A stretch of 64,000 nucleotides of DNA, from assembly GCF_042139015.1 (NCBI RefSeq), contig NZ_JBHIKY010000004.1, forward strand, positions 175,967 through 239,966. The letters run 5' to 3'. Positions 34,561 through 43,727 of the stretch are shown here, one piece after another (within the stretch, counting starts at the first letter, position 1; every line of letters begins with the position of its first letter). The notes below the pieces were generated by a model. That model was given only the letters and a program-made list of their open reading frames with translations. It was not told the DNA's origin and searched no databases. Made by a program: the position numbers and the translations under genes. The stretch comes from JBHIKY01 sp042139015 (GTDB lineage: Bacteria; Bacillota; Bacilli; Bacillales; Marinococcaceae).

Positions 34561-35442
34561 TTATTCTAAGTTGTCAAGATACCGTTTCGCTTTTAAGGCA
34601 TATTCGAACGCATTGCAGATACTCGGGTCCTGTTCTGCTTCCACAACAATCCAGCCATGATAATTATTATCTTTCAAATAATTCATAATCGGCTTAAAGT
34701 CAATGTATCCATCACCAGGAACAGTAAAAGCCCCTTTTTTTACACCGACAAGAAAACTATCCTTTTCTCTTATAATTTCTTGAGCAACTTCTTTCCTAAT
34801 ATCCTTGAAATGAACATGTTTGATTCTTTCAAAATATTTATCAAGAATATAAAGTGGATCTTCACCTGAAAATACAAGATGCCCTGTATCATACAACAGG
34901 CTGACCTTTTCTGGGTCCGTCTCCTGCATCAGTCTATCGATTTCCTTCGTCGTCTGGACGCCTGTTCCCATATGATGATGATAGACTACCGTCATTCCTT
35001 TCTCTTTTGCTAATTCTCCAAGCTTGTCGAGACCGTCAGTAAAACGCTTCCATTCTTCCTCAGTAAAAATTGGCTTGTCATCAAATAATGGAGTGTCCAT
35101 CTTTTTCTGAATGCTGCTGCCTTGTTCAGAAACAACAATCACTTCTGCTCCCATTGCATGGAGAAAATCTCTATGCTCAAGGAAAGCCTCCTTTACTTCT
35201 TCAAAATCCTGCGTTGTCAGAAAGGAACTGAACCAGGCGCTGGCTACTTCCAGCCCTCTGATATCCAGGAATTTCTTTAACGTTTGAGGGTCTCTTGGAT
35301 ACTTGTTACCAATTTCCGTTCCCTTATATCCTGCAAATGCCATCTCACTGATGCACTGTTCAAATGAATTCTCCGCTCCCAGCTCAGGCATATCATCATT
35401 AGTCCAAGCAATCGGGGCGCAGCCTAATTTTATATTTTCCAT
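34561..35442 (-). CDS. iolE: Inosose dehydratase
   Basis: A TIM-barrel enzyme of about 293 residues in the xylose-isomerase-like family. It removes water from 2-keto-myo-inositol to give 3D-(3,5/4)-trihydroxycyclohexane-1,2-dione. Visible blocks: IAWTNDDMPELGAEN (typical IolE N-terminus), GYKGTEIGNKYP, VYHHHMGTGVQ and HVKDIR-like HVHFKDIRKE, with metal-binding acid residues in DTGHLVFSG. I prefer the ATG at 35442; a GTG at 35454 overlaps the previous stop as GTGA and could be used for coupling. Confidence 0.92.
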   Translation of the reverse strand: MENIKLGCAPIAWTNDDMPELGAENSFEQCISEMAFAGYKGTEIGNKYPRDPQTLKKFLDIRGLEVASAWFSSFLTTQDFEEVKEAFLEHRDFLHAMGAEVIVVSEQGSSIQKKMDTPLFDDKPIFTEEEWKRFTDGLDKLGELAKEKGMTVVYHHHMGTGVQTTKEIDRLMQETDPEKVSLLYDTGHLVFSGEDPLYILDKYFERIKHVHFKDIRKEVAQEIIREKDSFLVGVKKGAFTVPGDGYIDFKPIMNYLKDNNYHGWIVVEAEQDPSICNAFEYALKAKRYLDNLE

Positions 35443-35450
35443 GCTACGAA

Positions 35451-36479
35451 TCACCCTTCGTATTTAATTTCCACGAGCTTATCCTCTTCAAATGAATGCT
35501 GGCAGGCAATTGCAACTTCTGTGCTTCTCAGCCCATCAACAGCTGTCACTTCCGGTTTCGTTTGTTCGCGAATGCATCTAACAAAATCTTTAATTTCTTC
35601 TACATAGGCTTCTTTGAATCGTTCAGGAAAGCTCTGCGACGTTGGCCTGACGACTCCATAATTGTTAAACACTGTCACTTTATTTTTATCCGGGGTAGCT
35701 GCAACGCGCACCATTCCTTTTGTACCAATAACTTCCGTCTCTACATGATATCCATGGCTTGCGGTGCGGCCTGCGACTAAAAATGCTGTAACATTGTTTT
35801 CAAGCTGCATCGTCACGGTCCCCATTTCTACCTCATTCAGCTGATTCAGTTCAGGAGCGGCTTTATTATTGCCTGTCGCCCAGACTTTTTTGACCTCAGA
35901 GTTTGTGAACCAGCGAATCACATCAATATCATGAACACTCATATCTAAGTAAATGCCGCCGCTTGGGCTTTTTTTAGCAAAATGAACAAAGCTGTCCAGG
36001 CCGGCTATCGGATCAATTCCATAAGAGCGGATAATAGAAATGTCACCAAGCTCGCCGCGGTCGATCATTTCTTTCGCATACAAATAATCCTCATCATATC
36101 TACGCATAAAGCCTAAATGGAAAACTTTATTGCTTTCGTCGATTACCCGGCATGTCTGTTTAATACTTTCAACTTCGAGCCCGATCGGCTTTTCACAGAA
36201 AACATGCAGATCATGCTCAAGCGCCAATTGTATATGCCTGGTGTGAAAGCTGGAAGGTGTCACGATACACACAGCTTCCAGGTCATCATTTTTTATCATA
36301 TCTTCAAAATTAGTATAGGCGTAAGGGACATTGTATTTTTCCTGAATTCTCTTATTGACGCTTTCATCCAGGTTTGAGACGGCGGCCAGCTCAACATGTT
36401 TCATATTATGAATGTTTTCCGCATGGATCAGGCCAAGGCGGCCTAATCCAGCGATACCCATTTTAATTGTTTTCATCAT
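35451..36479 (-). CDS. iolG: Inositol 2-dehydrogenase
   Basis: About 342 residues, Gfo/Idh/MocA family. NAD motif MGIAGLGRLGLIHAENI at the N-terminus, catalytic lysine in CEKPIGLE near residue 95, and YLDMSVHDIDVIRWF with the proton-shuttling His near residue 175. Oxidises myo-inositol to 2-keto-myo-inositol with NAD+. Located between iolD and iolE as in other bacilli. The start is ambiguous among GTG 36485 and tandem ATGs 36479/36476. Confidence 0.9.
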   Translation of the reverse strand: MMKTIKMGIAGLGRLGLIHAENIHNMKHVELAAVSNLDESVNKRIQEKYNVPYAYTNFEDMIKNDDLEAVCIVTPSSFHTRHIQLALEHDLHVFCEKPIGLEVESIKQTCRVIDESNKVFHLGFMRRYDEDYLYAKEMIDRGELGDISIIRSYGIDPIAGLDSFVHFAKKSPSGGIYLDMSVHDIDVIRWFTNSEVKKVWATGNNKAAPELNQLNEVEMGTVTMQLENNVTAFLVAGRTASHGYHVETEVIGTKGMVRVAATPDKNKVTVFNNYGVVRPTSQSFPERFKEAYVEEIKDFVRCIREQTKPEVTAVDGLRSTEVAIACQHSFEEDKLVEIKYEG

Positions 36480-36494
36480 AATCACTCTTACCCT

Positions 36495-38414
36495 TTAATA
36501 TTGTTTTGCTTTGCCTCTCATACTAACGACATCCTTTACTTTATCCATTACCTGCCTGCTGGAAGAATGTTCTGAGATACCGACATTCCAAAAGCTCTCA
36601 TAGCCATCTGTCATTGTCTTAGGAAGGACTTTTAAATGGATCAATGTTGAATTCTCGCTCTCTTTCACTCTTTTAATTGCTTCCTCTAATTCTTGATTGT
36701 TGGCAGCTGTATAGGTTTCAAAGCCGTAACCCGCGGCCACTTTTGCATAATCGACAGTCAGGATGCTGTCATCTGATTTTGTGAATTCTGTACAGAAGCT
36801 TTCACTGCCGTGGCCCATTTGAAGGTTGTTAATGCAGCCATAACCGGAATTGTCAAACAGAACGATGTTGATTTTATAGCCATATTGAAGGGCAGTTACC
36901 ATTTCCGTGTGAAGCATCAAGAAGCTCCCATCTCCAACCATACTGTATACTTCTTTGTCAGGATGAGCCATCTTTACTCCTAACGCTCCGGCTATTTCGT
37001 AGCCCATAGCGGAGTATCCGTATTCGACATGATAGGTATTTTCAACCGTAGGACTCCAAACTCGATGCATATCTCCCGGCAGTGATCCTGAAGAAGTAAT
37101 GACATAACTTGCTGGATCAATCAGCTCATTAACCTTAATCAGTGCCGTAGTCTGGGAGTAAGTCGTTCCCAAAGTATCAGCGTAGTTCTTTAATTTCTCA
37201 CGCCCGAATGCATCCTTGATTTCCGGCTGATATCCTTCATCATCCAGATCCACATCAATCGCTGCAAGTCGGTTTCTTTCATCGAGCCATTCTTGTTTAT
37301 AGTTTTCCAGTTTGCCGCCGAACTCGCTTTCGTAACCAGTTAACTGTTTATCAAGCCTCTGGATGGCTGCCTTTGCGTCCCCTATCACCTGGATGGCGTC
37401 CATTTTATACGTCTGCATTCTGCTTACATTGATATTGATAAATTTCGACTCATCAAAATTAAAAGCGGTTTTAGAAGAAGATGTAAAATCAGTATACCTA
37501 GTGCCAATTCCAATAATCAGGTCCGCCTCTTTTGCGGCTTTATTTGCCGCAAGTGTACCTGTCACTCCCAATCCTCCCATATTATAAGGATGGTCAGAGG
37601 AAACAGTTGATTTACCTGCTTGTGTTTCAGCAAATGCGACTTGATATTTTCGTGAGAAGTCTGCGATTTCATTGCCAGCAAGCGAATATTTCGCACCTCC
37701 GCCGACCACAATCAGCGGTTTCCTGGAAGCACGGACCGCTTCTCCCGCACGCTTTAACGCTTCTTCAGAAGGAACGATCCGATCGACATAATGAACCCTT
37801 TTCTTGAAGAAGGATTCTTCAAATTCAAATGTCTCCCCTTCGACATCCTGGGAAATCGATAAGGTGACTGGGCCAGCGGTCTCAGGGTTTGTCATCACTT
37901 CAAAAGCTCGCAGCAATGCCGACATCAACTGCTCCGGCCGTTCAATTCGGTCCCAATAACGCGACACGGGCTGTAGTGCATCATTTGTTGTGATTTTATG
38001 ACTATGAAAGTGTTCAATCTGCTGCAATACAGGATCAGGCTGACGGGTTGCAAATGTGTCCCCTGGTAGAAATAAAACAGGGAGATTGTTAGCCAGAGCT
38101 GTGGCACTGGCCGTCACAAGGTTTGCTGAACCAGGGCCGACAGAGGATGTTACGGCAAAGATCTTTCTTCTGAAATTTTCTTTAGCGAAAGCAGCAGCTG
38201 CATGCGCCATCCCTTGTTCATTTTTCCCCTGGATCACCTTCAATCGGCCCGCTTCTTCCTGAAGTGCCTGTCCAATCCCAAGAACATTCCCGTGGCCGAA
38301 TATATTGAAAACCCCCTCCACAAACGGAGTTTCTTTTCCATCAAAGTGAATGTATTGGTTGTTCAAGAATTTAAACAGTGCCTGTGAGGTTGTTAATTTA
38401 ACTCTTTTTGACAT
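36495..38414 (-). CDS. iolD: 3D-(3,5/4)-trihydroxycyclohexane-1,2-dione hydrolase
   Basis: A 639-residue thiamine-diphosphate enzyme. The N-terminal pyrimidine-binding domain contains GKNEQGMAHAAAAFAKE with the catalytic glutamate near residue 66. A central domain follows, and the C-terminal TPP motif runs from GDGSFLMLHTEMVTA to IVLFDNSGYG (about residues 480-515). It opens the ring of the dione to 5-deoxy-glucuronate. Full length compared with B. subtilis IolD. Same operon, ten bases downstream region shared with iolG. Confidence 0.95.
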   Translation of the reverse strand: MSKRVKLTTSQALFKFLNNQYIHFDGKETPFVEGVFNIFGHGNVLGIGQALQEEAGRLKVIQGKNEQGMAHAAAAFAKENFRRKIFAVTSSVGPGSANLVTASATALANNLPVLFLPGDTFATRQPDPVLQQIEHFHSHKITTNDALQPVSRYWDRIERPEQLMSALLRAFEVMTNPETAGPVTLSISQDVEGETFEFEESFFKKRVHYVDRIVPSEEALKRAGEAVRASRKPLIVVGGGAKYSLAGNEIADFSRKYQVAFAETQAGKSTVSSDHPYNMGGLGVTGTLAANKAAKEADLIIGIGTRYTDFTSSSKTAFNFDESKFININVSRMQTYKMDAIQVIGDAKAAIQRLDKQLTGYESEFGGKLENYKQEWLDERNRLAAIDVDLDDEGYQPEIKDAFGREKLKNYADTLGTTYSQTTALIKVNELIDPASYVITSSGSLPGDMHRVWSPTVENTYHVEYGYSAMGYEIAGALGVKMAHPDKEVYSMVGDGSFLMLHTEMVTALQYGYKINIVLFDNSGYGCINNLQMGHGSESFCTEFTKSDDSILTVDYAKVAAGYGFETYTAANNQELEEAIKRVKESENSTLIHLKVLPKTMTDGYESFWNVGISEHSSSRQVMDKVKDVVSMRGKAKQY

Positions 38415-38420
38415 AAAAAC

Positions 38421-39380
38421 TCACCCTTCATGATTATTCATTAAGTTTTCAATGTCTTGAACTGTAGGCATCGCGTCTGATGAGCTGTGTTTAGAAACAA
38501 CGATCGATGCGGCAGCACTTCCATATTGTAAAGCTTCCTTAATGCTTTTCTCTTTTTTCAGGGCATAGATGAACCCGGAAGCAAAGGAATCCCCGGCACC
38601 AAACGTTTTCAATACTTTCGATTTGTAGATTGTCCCTTCAATTACTTCACCATCTTTGGTGAATGCTCTTGACCCCTTCACTCCATGCTTGACAACAATT
38701 AACCGTGGAGAGTATTCGAGCAGGTGTTTCACCGTTTCCTCGTCGTTATTGCCTTCACTTTTTTCCATCACATCGAATTCATCTCTTGTCCCAATAACAA
38801 TATCAGCCATCCTTGCGACGGTGGTCATATAAATGGCAGTCTCTTCTTCGCTTTTCCATGTATATGGACGGTAATCCAACTCGACAATCACTTCAACTCC
38901 ATGTTTTCTGGCCACGTCGACCGCATGGAGTGCCGCTTCTCTTGAGGGGGATTGACTCAATGACGTACCGGAAATAAGCAGAGTCTCAGCATTTTTAATG
39001 TAATCATCGTCAAAGTCCTCAACACTTAAATAAAGGTCGGCAACATTGTCCCGATACATGAGGATGCTGCATTCTTCCGGACTTTTGATTTCAGTAAAGG
39101 TCAAGCCAAGCTTTCTGCCCTGGGTGTCCTTTTTGATATACTGCGTATCAACGTCAGAGTCTTTCATATAATTAATGACAAACCTGCCATGCTGATCATC
39201 GGAAACTTTAGCAATCATCCCCACGTTCAAGCCTAATTTCGAGGTGCCAATGGCAATATTCGCCGGCGATCCACCTACATATTTCGAAAAAGTCATCGTC
39301 TCTTCCATAGGACGGTTATATTCTGTGGCGTTTAAGTCTATGGCGGCTCTGCCAAATGTAATTAAGTCTAATTTATTCAT
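38421..39380 (-). CDS. iolC: 5-dehydro-2-deoxygluconokinase
   Basis: About 319 residues, PfkB-family kinase. KYVGGSPANIAIGTSKLG binds substrate near residue 33, and the catalytic motif FGAGDSFASGFIYAL is near residue 255. It phosphorylates 2-deoxy-5-keto-D-gluconate, the inducer of the iol pathway when phosphorylated. The ATG at 39380 has GAGAGGGA just upstream and lies two bases from the iolB stop; an upstream extension would overlap iolB. Confidence 0.93.
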   Translation of the reverse strand: MNKLDLITFGRAAIDLNATEYNRPMEETMTFSKYVGGSPANIAIGTSKLGLNVGMIAKVSDDQHGRFVINYMKDSDVDTQYIKKDTQGRKLGLTFTEIKSPEECSILMYRDNVADLYLSVEDFDDDYIKNAETLLISGTSLSQSPSREAALHAVDVARKHGVEVIVELDYRPYTWKSEEETAIYMTTVARMADIVIGTRDEFDVMEKSEGNNDEETVKHLLEYSPRLIVVKHGVKGSRAFTKDGEVIEGTIYKSKVLKTFGAGDSFASGFIYALKKEKSIKEALQYGSAAASIVVSKHSSSDAMPTVQDIENLMNNHEG

Positions 39381-39382
39381 TA

Positions 39383-40201
39383 TTAATCCCTCTCTAAGAT
39401 CCATTCATGATCTTTATCATTATGAAACTTCCATTTTCTTTTAGGGCCGGCCATAACATTTAAATAGTAGAGATCATATCCATCAGGTACGCCTACCGGG
39501 TGATAACCTTTGGGAACCGAAACACAGTCCTGGTGTTCCACTGCCATCGTTTCATCGAGATGACGGTCATCAGTATACACTCTTTGGAAAATAAAACCCT
39601 GTGCTGGGTCCACTTCATGGTAATACGTTTCTTCGAGTAAAGATTCCTCGGGAAGATTATCCTGATCATGCTTGTGCGGTGGATAACTCGAGAAGTTGCC
39701 ACTATCAGTGTATACTTCAACAACAAGTAGATTTTCTGGCGTATCGACGTAATCAGGCAGAATATTATGAACGAGCCTCTGGTTGGAATATTTCCCCCGC
39801 TGTTCGATGTCATTATCTTTGGCACGAATCACTTTTGTTTCCAGCACTTTCGTAGAATTCGAGTAGCAAAGAGCAAGCTTCGCCTGTTTATTTGACTGGA
39901 CATTAAACGTTTTTGTGGAAGGTATATAGAGACTGTCTGTTGGTTTCTTCTCGAATACAGAGTCTCTTGTTCCAAGTTCCTTATAAGAGTCTCCATCCAC
40001 ATATACATCTACATTACCCGTCAAAACTACCGCACATAGTTCTGTATTCTCCAATGTTTCTTCGTACTGTGCTCCTTCCTCCATTTCAATTACTTTGAAC
40101 TGGACATATTCAAGACTGGTATTCGACTTGTTCAAATCCTGAAGTACCGTTACCCCCTTGGATAAAGATTCTTCTCTTTTCTTATATAAAAGATCAGCCA
40201 T
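39383..40201 (-). CDS. iolB: 5-deoxy-glucuronate isomerase
   Basis: A 272-residue cupin-fold enzyme. Metal-binding cupin histidines appear in SSYPPHKHDQDN near residue 178 and in the following LEETYYHEVDP. The C-terminal block WKFHNDKDHEWI matches IolB. It isomerises 5-deoxy-glucuronate to 2-deoxy-5-keto-gluconate. Its start shares one base with the iolA stop, so translation is coupled. Confidence 0.94.
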   Translation of the reverse strand: MADLLYKKREESLSKGVTVLQDLNKSNTSLEYVQFKVIEMEEGAQYEETLENTELCAVVLTGNVDVYVDGDSYKELGTRDSVFEKKPTDSLYIPSTKTFNVQSNKQAKLALCYSNSTKVLETKVIRAKDNDIEQRGKYSNQRLVHNILPDYVDTPENLLVVEVYTDSGNFSSYPPHKHDQDNLPEESLLEETYYHEVDPAQGFIFQRVYTDDRHLDETMAVEHQDCVSVPKGYHPVGVPDGYDLYYLNVMAGPKRKWKFHNDKDHEWILERD

Positions 40202-41676
40202 TATCTTCCCTCCTCAGAAAATTCTGGTTCAAGATACCGCGCTGTCACGACTTTTTTTCTTGTGAAAAACTCTACCCCGTCTTTTCCATTTGCGTGCAGG
40301 GAACCAAAGAACGAAGACTTCCAGCCGGAGAATGGAAAAATCGCCATAGGTGCGGGGACACCCAGGTTGATTCCCAGCATACCCGCATCGATGTTTTCAC
40401 GGAAATAACGAACGCTTGAAGCACTGTCCGTGAACAGGCAGGCACCGTTTGCAAATTCTGATTGATTGGCAATGGTAATGCCTTCTTTCAAGTTTTTCAC
40501 TCTGACGATTGACAAAACAGGGGCGAAAATTTCATCTTTCCAAATCTTCATGTCAGTTCTTACATCTTCAAAAATGGTAGGCCCTACAAAATAACCTTCA
40601 TCAGAGCTGAGCTCACGTCCATCCAGAAGCAGTCTGGCTCCTTCCTTCTGCCCATCCTCAATATATTGAATTGTTTTTTCTTTGTTCTCTTCTCTTATAA
40701 CTGGACCAAGAAATACACCATCTTCTAAGCCGTTGCCCATTTTAATGTTTTCCGTTTCGGTTTTCAGTTTCTGAATAAATTCCTCATAGATACCTTCCTC
40801 TACTGTAATGACGGCTGCAGCCATACAACGTTCACCTGCGGAACCGAAGGCTGCGCTGATGACTTCTGTTACCGCCTGTTCCAGCTTTGCATCATTCAGG
40901 ACAATGGTATGGTTTTTAGCGCCGGTCAGCGCCTGTACTCGTTTGAGATTGTCCGTTCCCTTCTTATACACATATTCGCCTACTGGTTTCGACCCTACAA
41001 AAGAGATAGCCTTGATATGTTCGTTCTCCAGAATCCCGTTCACTACATCGTGCGCACCGTTTACTACGTTGAATACTCCCTTTGGCAATCCGGATTCCTG
41101 CAGCAGTTCTACAAGCTTTTCGATAAGTAAAGGGGTTTTTTCTGATGGCTTGAGTACAAATGTGTTCCCTGTAGCTATTGCCATTGGAAACATCCAGCAC
41201 GGCACCATCATCGGGAAGTTGAATGGGGTAATGCCGCCGACAACACCTACTGGATAACGATAGTTCACACCTTCGATATCTGTAGCAATTGATGGCAGTG
41301 AATCCCCCATCATCAGACTCGGAGCACCAGCTGCAAATTCAACGTTTTCTATTCCACGCTGTACTTCTCCAAGTGCTTCATTAAAGCTCTTCCCGTTTTC
41401 TTTTGTAATGATTTCGGCAAGCTCCTCTTTGCTTTCAATCAATAACTGCTGGAATTTGAACAATATACGAGCTCTCTTAGGCACAGCAACATTCTTCCAC
41501 TCATGAAAGGTGTTCTCAGCAGCCTGTGAAGCCTGATCCAGCTCTTCTTTCGTAGATAAAGGAACTCTTGCCATAATTTCTTTCGTCGCCGGATTATAGA
41601 CATCAATGGTTTCTGTGCTATTGCTTTCCACCCATTCCCCATTTATAAAGTTTTTTAATATTTTGACTTCAGACAT
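40201..41676 (-). CDS. iolA: Methylmalonate/malonate-semialdehyde dehydrogenase (acylating)
   Basis: A 491-residue aldehyde dehydrogenase. FKPSEKTP-type cofactor region (VLKPSEKTPLLIEKL) near residue 175, FVGSKPVGEYVY near residue 230, catalytic cysteine in GSAGERCMAAAV near residue 285. It converts malonate semialdehyde to acetyl-CoA and CO2, the last step of inositol breakdown. First gene of the operon, behind promoter 41725-41753, a cre-like site and IolR-type repeats. Confidence 0.94.
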   Translation of the reverse strand: MSEVKILKNFINGEWVESNSTETIDVYNPATKEIMARVPLSTKEELDQASQAAENTFHEWKNVAVPKRARILFKFQQLLIESKEELAEIITKENGKSFNEALGEVQRGIENVEFAAGAPSLMMGDSLPSIATDIEGVNYRYPVGVVGGITPFNFPMMVPCWMFPMAIATGNTFVLKPSEKTPLLIEKLVELLQESGLPKGVFNVVNGAHDVVNGILENEHIKAISFVGSKPVGEYVYKKGTDNLKRVQALTGAKNHTIVLNDAKLEQAVTEVISAAFGSAGERCMAAAVITVEEGIYEEFIQKLKTETENIKMGNGLEDGVFLGPVIREENKEKTIQYIEDGQKEGARLLLDGRELSSDEGYFVGPTIFEDVRTDMKIWKDEIFAPVLSIVRVKNLKEGITIANQSEFANGACLFTDSASSVRYFRENIDAGMLGINLGVPAPMAIFPFSGWKSSFFGSLHANGKDGVEFFTRKKVVTARYLEPEFSEEGR

Positions 41677-41695
41677 TTCATATCCTCCCCATCTT

Positions 41696-41709
41696 CGTAA
41701 TCGTTTACA
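41696..41709 (-). promoter_or_regulatory. cre-like site before iolA
   Basis: The minus strand reads TGTAAACGATTACG, close to the CcpA consensus. It lies between the iolA -10 and the start codon, suitable for roadblock repression. Confidence 0.6.
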
Positions 41710-41724
41710 TAAAGTTATGGTTAA

Positions 41725-41753
41725 ACATTATCAATTATTTATTTTTTAGTCAA
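41725..41753 (-). promoter_or_regulatory. Sigma-A promoter of the iol operon
   Basis: Minus strand TTGACT (41753-41748), 17-base spacer, TAATGT (41730-41725). Confidence 0.7.
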
Positions 41754-41765
41754 GTCTTAAATATA

Positions 41766-41783
41766 TTTTGGTTAACTTTTGGT
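41766..41783. promoter_or_regulatory. Probable IolR operator (direct repeats)
   Basis: TTTTGGT occurs at 41766-41772 and 41777-41783, spaced by 11 bases or one helical turn. On the other strand this is ACCAAAA twice, similar to the direct-repeat CAA-containing sites bound by B. subtilis IolR. It overlaps a TATAAT (41783-41788) facing iolR and lies upstream of the iolA -35. Confidence 0.6.
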
Positions 41784-41933
41784 ATAATGTAGTCAATTAT
41801 TGTGAATTTCATCATAAATTGTGATACAATATCACTACAGTTACATTAAATGACGATTACACAAGCTGTCTCTTGAGCATAATATGACTAATGGAGTATC
41901 AGCAAAAGTAAACGCGGGGGAGGTGATTTTCCA

Positions 41934-42692
41934 TTGAAAGTAAAAAGAATCACTCAAATTGAAGAGTATTTAAAAAACAAGCAGGAGGCATCCCTGGAAG
42001 AACTGAAAGAACATTTCAATGTATCTCTCAACACCATTAGAAGAGATATTAATGAATTATCAAAATCCTCCACTATAAAAAAGGTATACGGAGGAGTCAT
42101 TTACAATAAAAACAACCAGGCAACCAAGGCTTATGAAGACCGAAACATTAGTCACCTGGCGGAAAAGCGAGAAATTGGCCAGCACAGCGGTCAATTCATC
42201 GAACAGCACGACATCGTTTTTCTCGACTCTGGGACTACCACCCATTTCGTTCTTGACCAGTTGAACGAAAATATCGACTTCACATTGATTACAAACAGTT
42301 TGGAAGTAATCAATAAAGCTGTAAAATTTCCAAATGTCAACCTCATCGTAATTGGAGAAACGTATAAACGATCCACGAAATCATTTACCGGGATTACAGA
42401 TGACCAGACGATAAGCAAGTTCAATATCAACAAAGCTTTTATGTCAGCAACGGCATTCTCCCTTGATAATGGAGCCTCTAATTCCGATTTATTAGAAAAC
42501 AGAATCAAGAAGCTTGTTTGTAAAAGAGCTCAGGACATCTTTTTGTTAATTGATTCCTCAAAGTTCGGGAAAACTTCCCTGTATACTTATTGCAATTTAG
42601 AGGATATTGACACCATTATTACTAATAATGATGTTGCTCAAGCTTACGTCAATTTCATAAAGGAAACCAATACGAATATTATTCTATTATAA
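41934..42692 (+). CDS. iolR: DeoR-family repressor of inositol catabolism
   Basis: A 252-residue DeoR regulator. The helix-turn-helix SLEELKEHFNVSLNTIRRDI sits at residues 20-39, and the sugar-phosphate-binding domain carries IVFLDSGTTTHFVLDQL near residue 92. The expected inducer is 2-deoxy-5-keto-gluconate 6-phosphate, made by IolC. It starts at TTG 41934 with GGGGGAGGTG upstream. It diverges from the iol operon; binding repeats lie between them. Confidence 0.88.
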   Translation: MKVKRITQIEEYLKNKQEASLEELKEHFNVSLNTIRRDINELSKSSTIKKVYGGVIYNKNNQATKAYEDRNISHLAEKREIGQHSGQFIEQHDIVFLDSGTTTHFVLDQLNENIDFTLITNSLEVINKAVKFPNVNLIVIGETYKRSTKSFTGITDDQTISKFNINKAFMSATAFSLDNGASNSDLLENRIKKLVCKRAQDIFLLIDSSKFGKTSLYTYCNLEDIDTIITNNDVAQAYVNFIKETNTNIILL

Positions 42693-42706
42693 GAAGGGAA
42701 AAAGCC

Positions 42707-43099
42707 ATGCCATTATTAAAATTTCATTTATTGGAAGGAAGAAGCGAAGAGGACGTTAAAAGGATTCTCGATGTAACTCATGAGATTACAGTCGACGCTT
42801 TTGAAGTACCGCAGAGAGACCGCTATCAAGTTGTCCATGAGCATAAAAAATATCAAATGATTATGGAAGATACAGGATTAGGATTTGATCGAACGGAGGA
42901 TTTTTTACTCATTCATATGATCTCAAGAAAAAGGACACAAAAACAGCTGACCAAATTTTATGAAAACCTGGCGGAAGCTCTCGAAAAAAAATGCAGCATC
43001 AGTCCATCAGATTTAATGGTTTCCATTTCTTCGAACGCGGATGAGCATTGGAGTTTCGGCGGGGGGAAAGCTCAATTTCTGACAGGGGAACTATCATAG
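42707..43099 (+). CDS. Tautomerase-family protein
   Basis: A 130-residue member of the 4-oxalocrotonate tautomerase superfamily, similar to YusQ/YrdN of B. subtilis. It starts MPLLKFHLLEGRSEEDV, with the catalytic proline at position 2 once methionine is removed. The family region PQRDRYQVVHEH and the C-terminal block WSFGGGKAQ follow. It lies 14 bases after iolR, so co-transcribed. A role in handling a keto-enol intermediate of inositol catabolism is only inference. Confidence 0.85.
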   Translation: MPLLKFHLLEGRSEEDVKRILDVTHEITVDAFEVPQRDRYQVVHEHKKYQMIMEDTGLGFDRTEDFLLIHMISRKRTQKQLTKFYENLAEALEKKCSISPSDLMVSISSNADEHWSFGGGKAQFLTGELS

Positions 43100-43100
43100 C

Positions 43101-43131
43101 AAAAGGCATCTGTAAATCAGATGCCTTTTTT
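43101..43131 (+). terminator. Intrinsic terminator of the iolR-tautomerase unit
   Basis: AAAGGCATCTG and CAGATGCCTTT form an 11-bp stem with a five-base loop and T7. It overlaps the last codons of the convergent EIIA gene. Confidence 0.85.
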
Positions 43132-43425
43132 ATATAAATGTATTTCCGCTAATTCTTTTGTAAGATCATACATCATTTGAGCATTCGACACATGATCCAT
43201 TGCATGAATTAAATACACTGTTACCGGAACTTCCTCATCTCGTGCATTTAGAGTTAATACGTTCGTCTGCTCTTCGTGGGCCTTAATCAAAAAATCCCTG
43301 GACTTGTTGATTTTCTCCTTATATCCTTCTACATCATTGTTTTTCGCACAGGCCAATGCTTCGAAAGCGTAATTCTTCACCTGAGCAGATTCAGTAATTA
43401 AAGGCATGAACCCAGAGATATCCAT
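43117..43425 (-). CDS. PTS EIIA component, lactose/cellobiose type
   Basis: A 102-residue helical EIIA. The phosphorylated histidine is in the family motif VYLIHAMDHVSNAQM near residue 73. FEALACAKNNDVEGYKEKI is the typical N-terminal helix pair. The start codon shares one base with the EIIB stop (TAATG). No EIIC gene follows or precedes, so it must work with a distant membrane component or be a regulatory relic. Confidence 0.87.
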   Translation of the reverse strand: MDISGFMPLITESAQVKNYAFEALACAKNNDVEGYKEKINKSRDFLIKAHEEQTNVLTLNARDEEVPVTVYLIHAMDHVSNAQMMYDLTKELAEIHLYKKGI

Positions 43426-43727
43426 TATGCTAATGCCTCGTTCAGCTGTTCAAAAATACTGTAGGAGTTCATATTATTATAATCCCTTACTGAGATCTTA
43501 AGGATTTCACCATTGGATGCCTCACTGTATTCTGTGGCTTTATGATGAATTTGAGGGACCAGAAGCACAGCATCGACTGGTTCATCTTTTACATACTCCA
43601 GTCCTTCTTCTGTATTTTTCGAAGAAATATTGTAGCTTTCGTCCTCCGCTCCGGCCAGCTCTTTCAGCTTTGTCACCAATAAACTTGTTGTAATACCAGC
43701 TTCACATACAACGATAACATTTTTCAT
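43425..43727 (-). CDS. PTS EIIB component, lactose/cellobiose type
   Basis: A 100-residue EIIB. The phosphocysteine is in VVCEAGITTSLLVTKLKE at residues 6-8; the usual motif is CSAGMSTSLLV, here with E in place of S after the cysteine. The ATG at 43727 has GAGGGGG upstream and gives the standard length; an extension to 43757 is unneeded. With the EIIA gene it makes an orphan two-gene unit without EIIC or phospho-glucosidase. Confidence 0.85.
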   Translation of the reverse strand: MKNVIVVCEAGITTSLLVTKLKELAGAEDESYNISSKNTEEGLEYVKDEPVDAVLLVPQIHHKATEYSEASNGEILKISVRDYNNMNSYSIFEQLNEALA

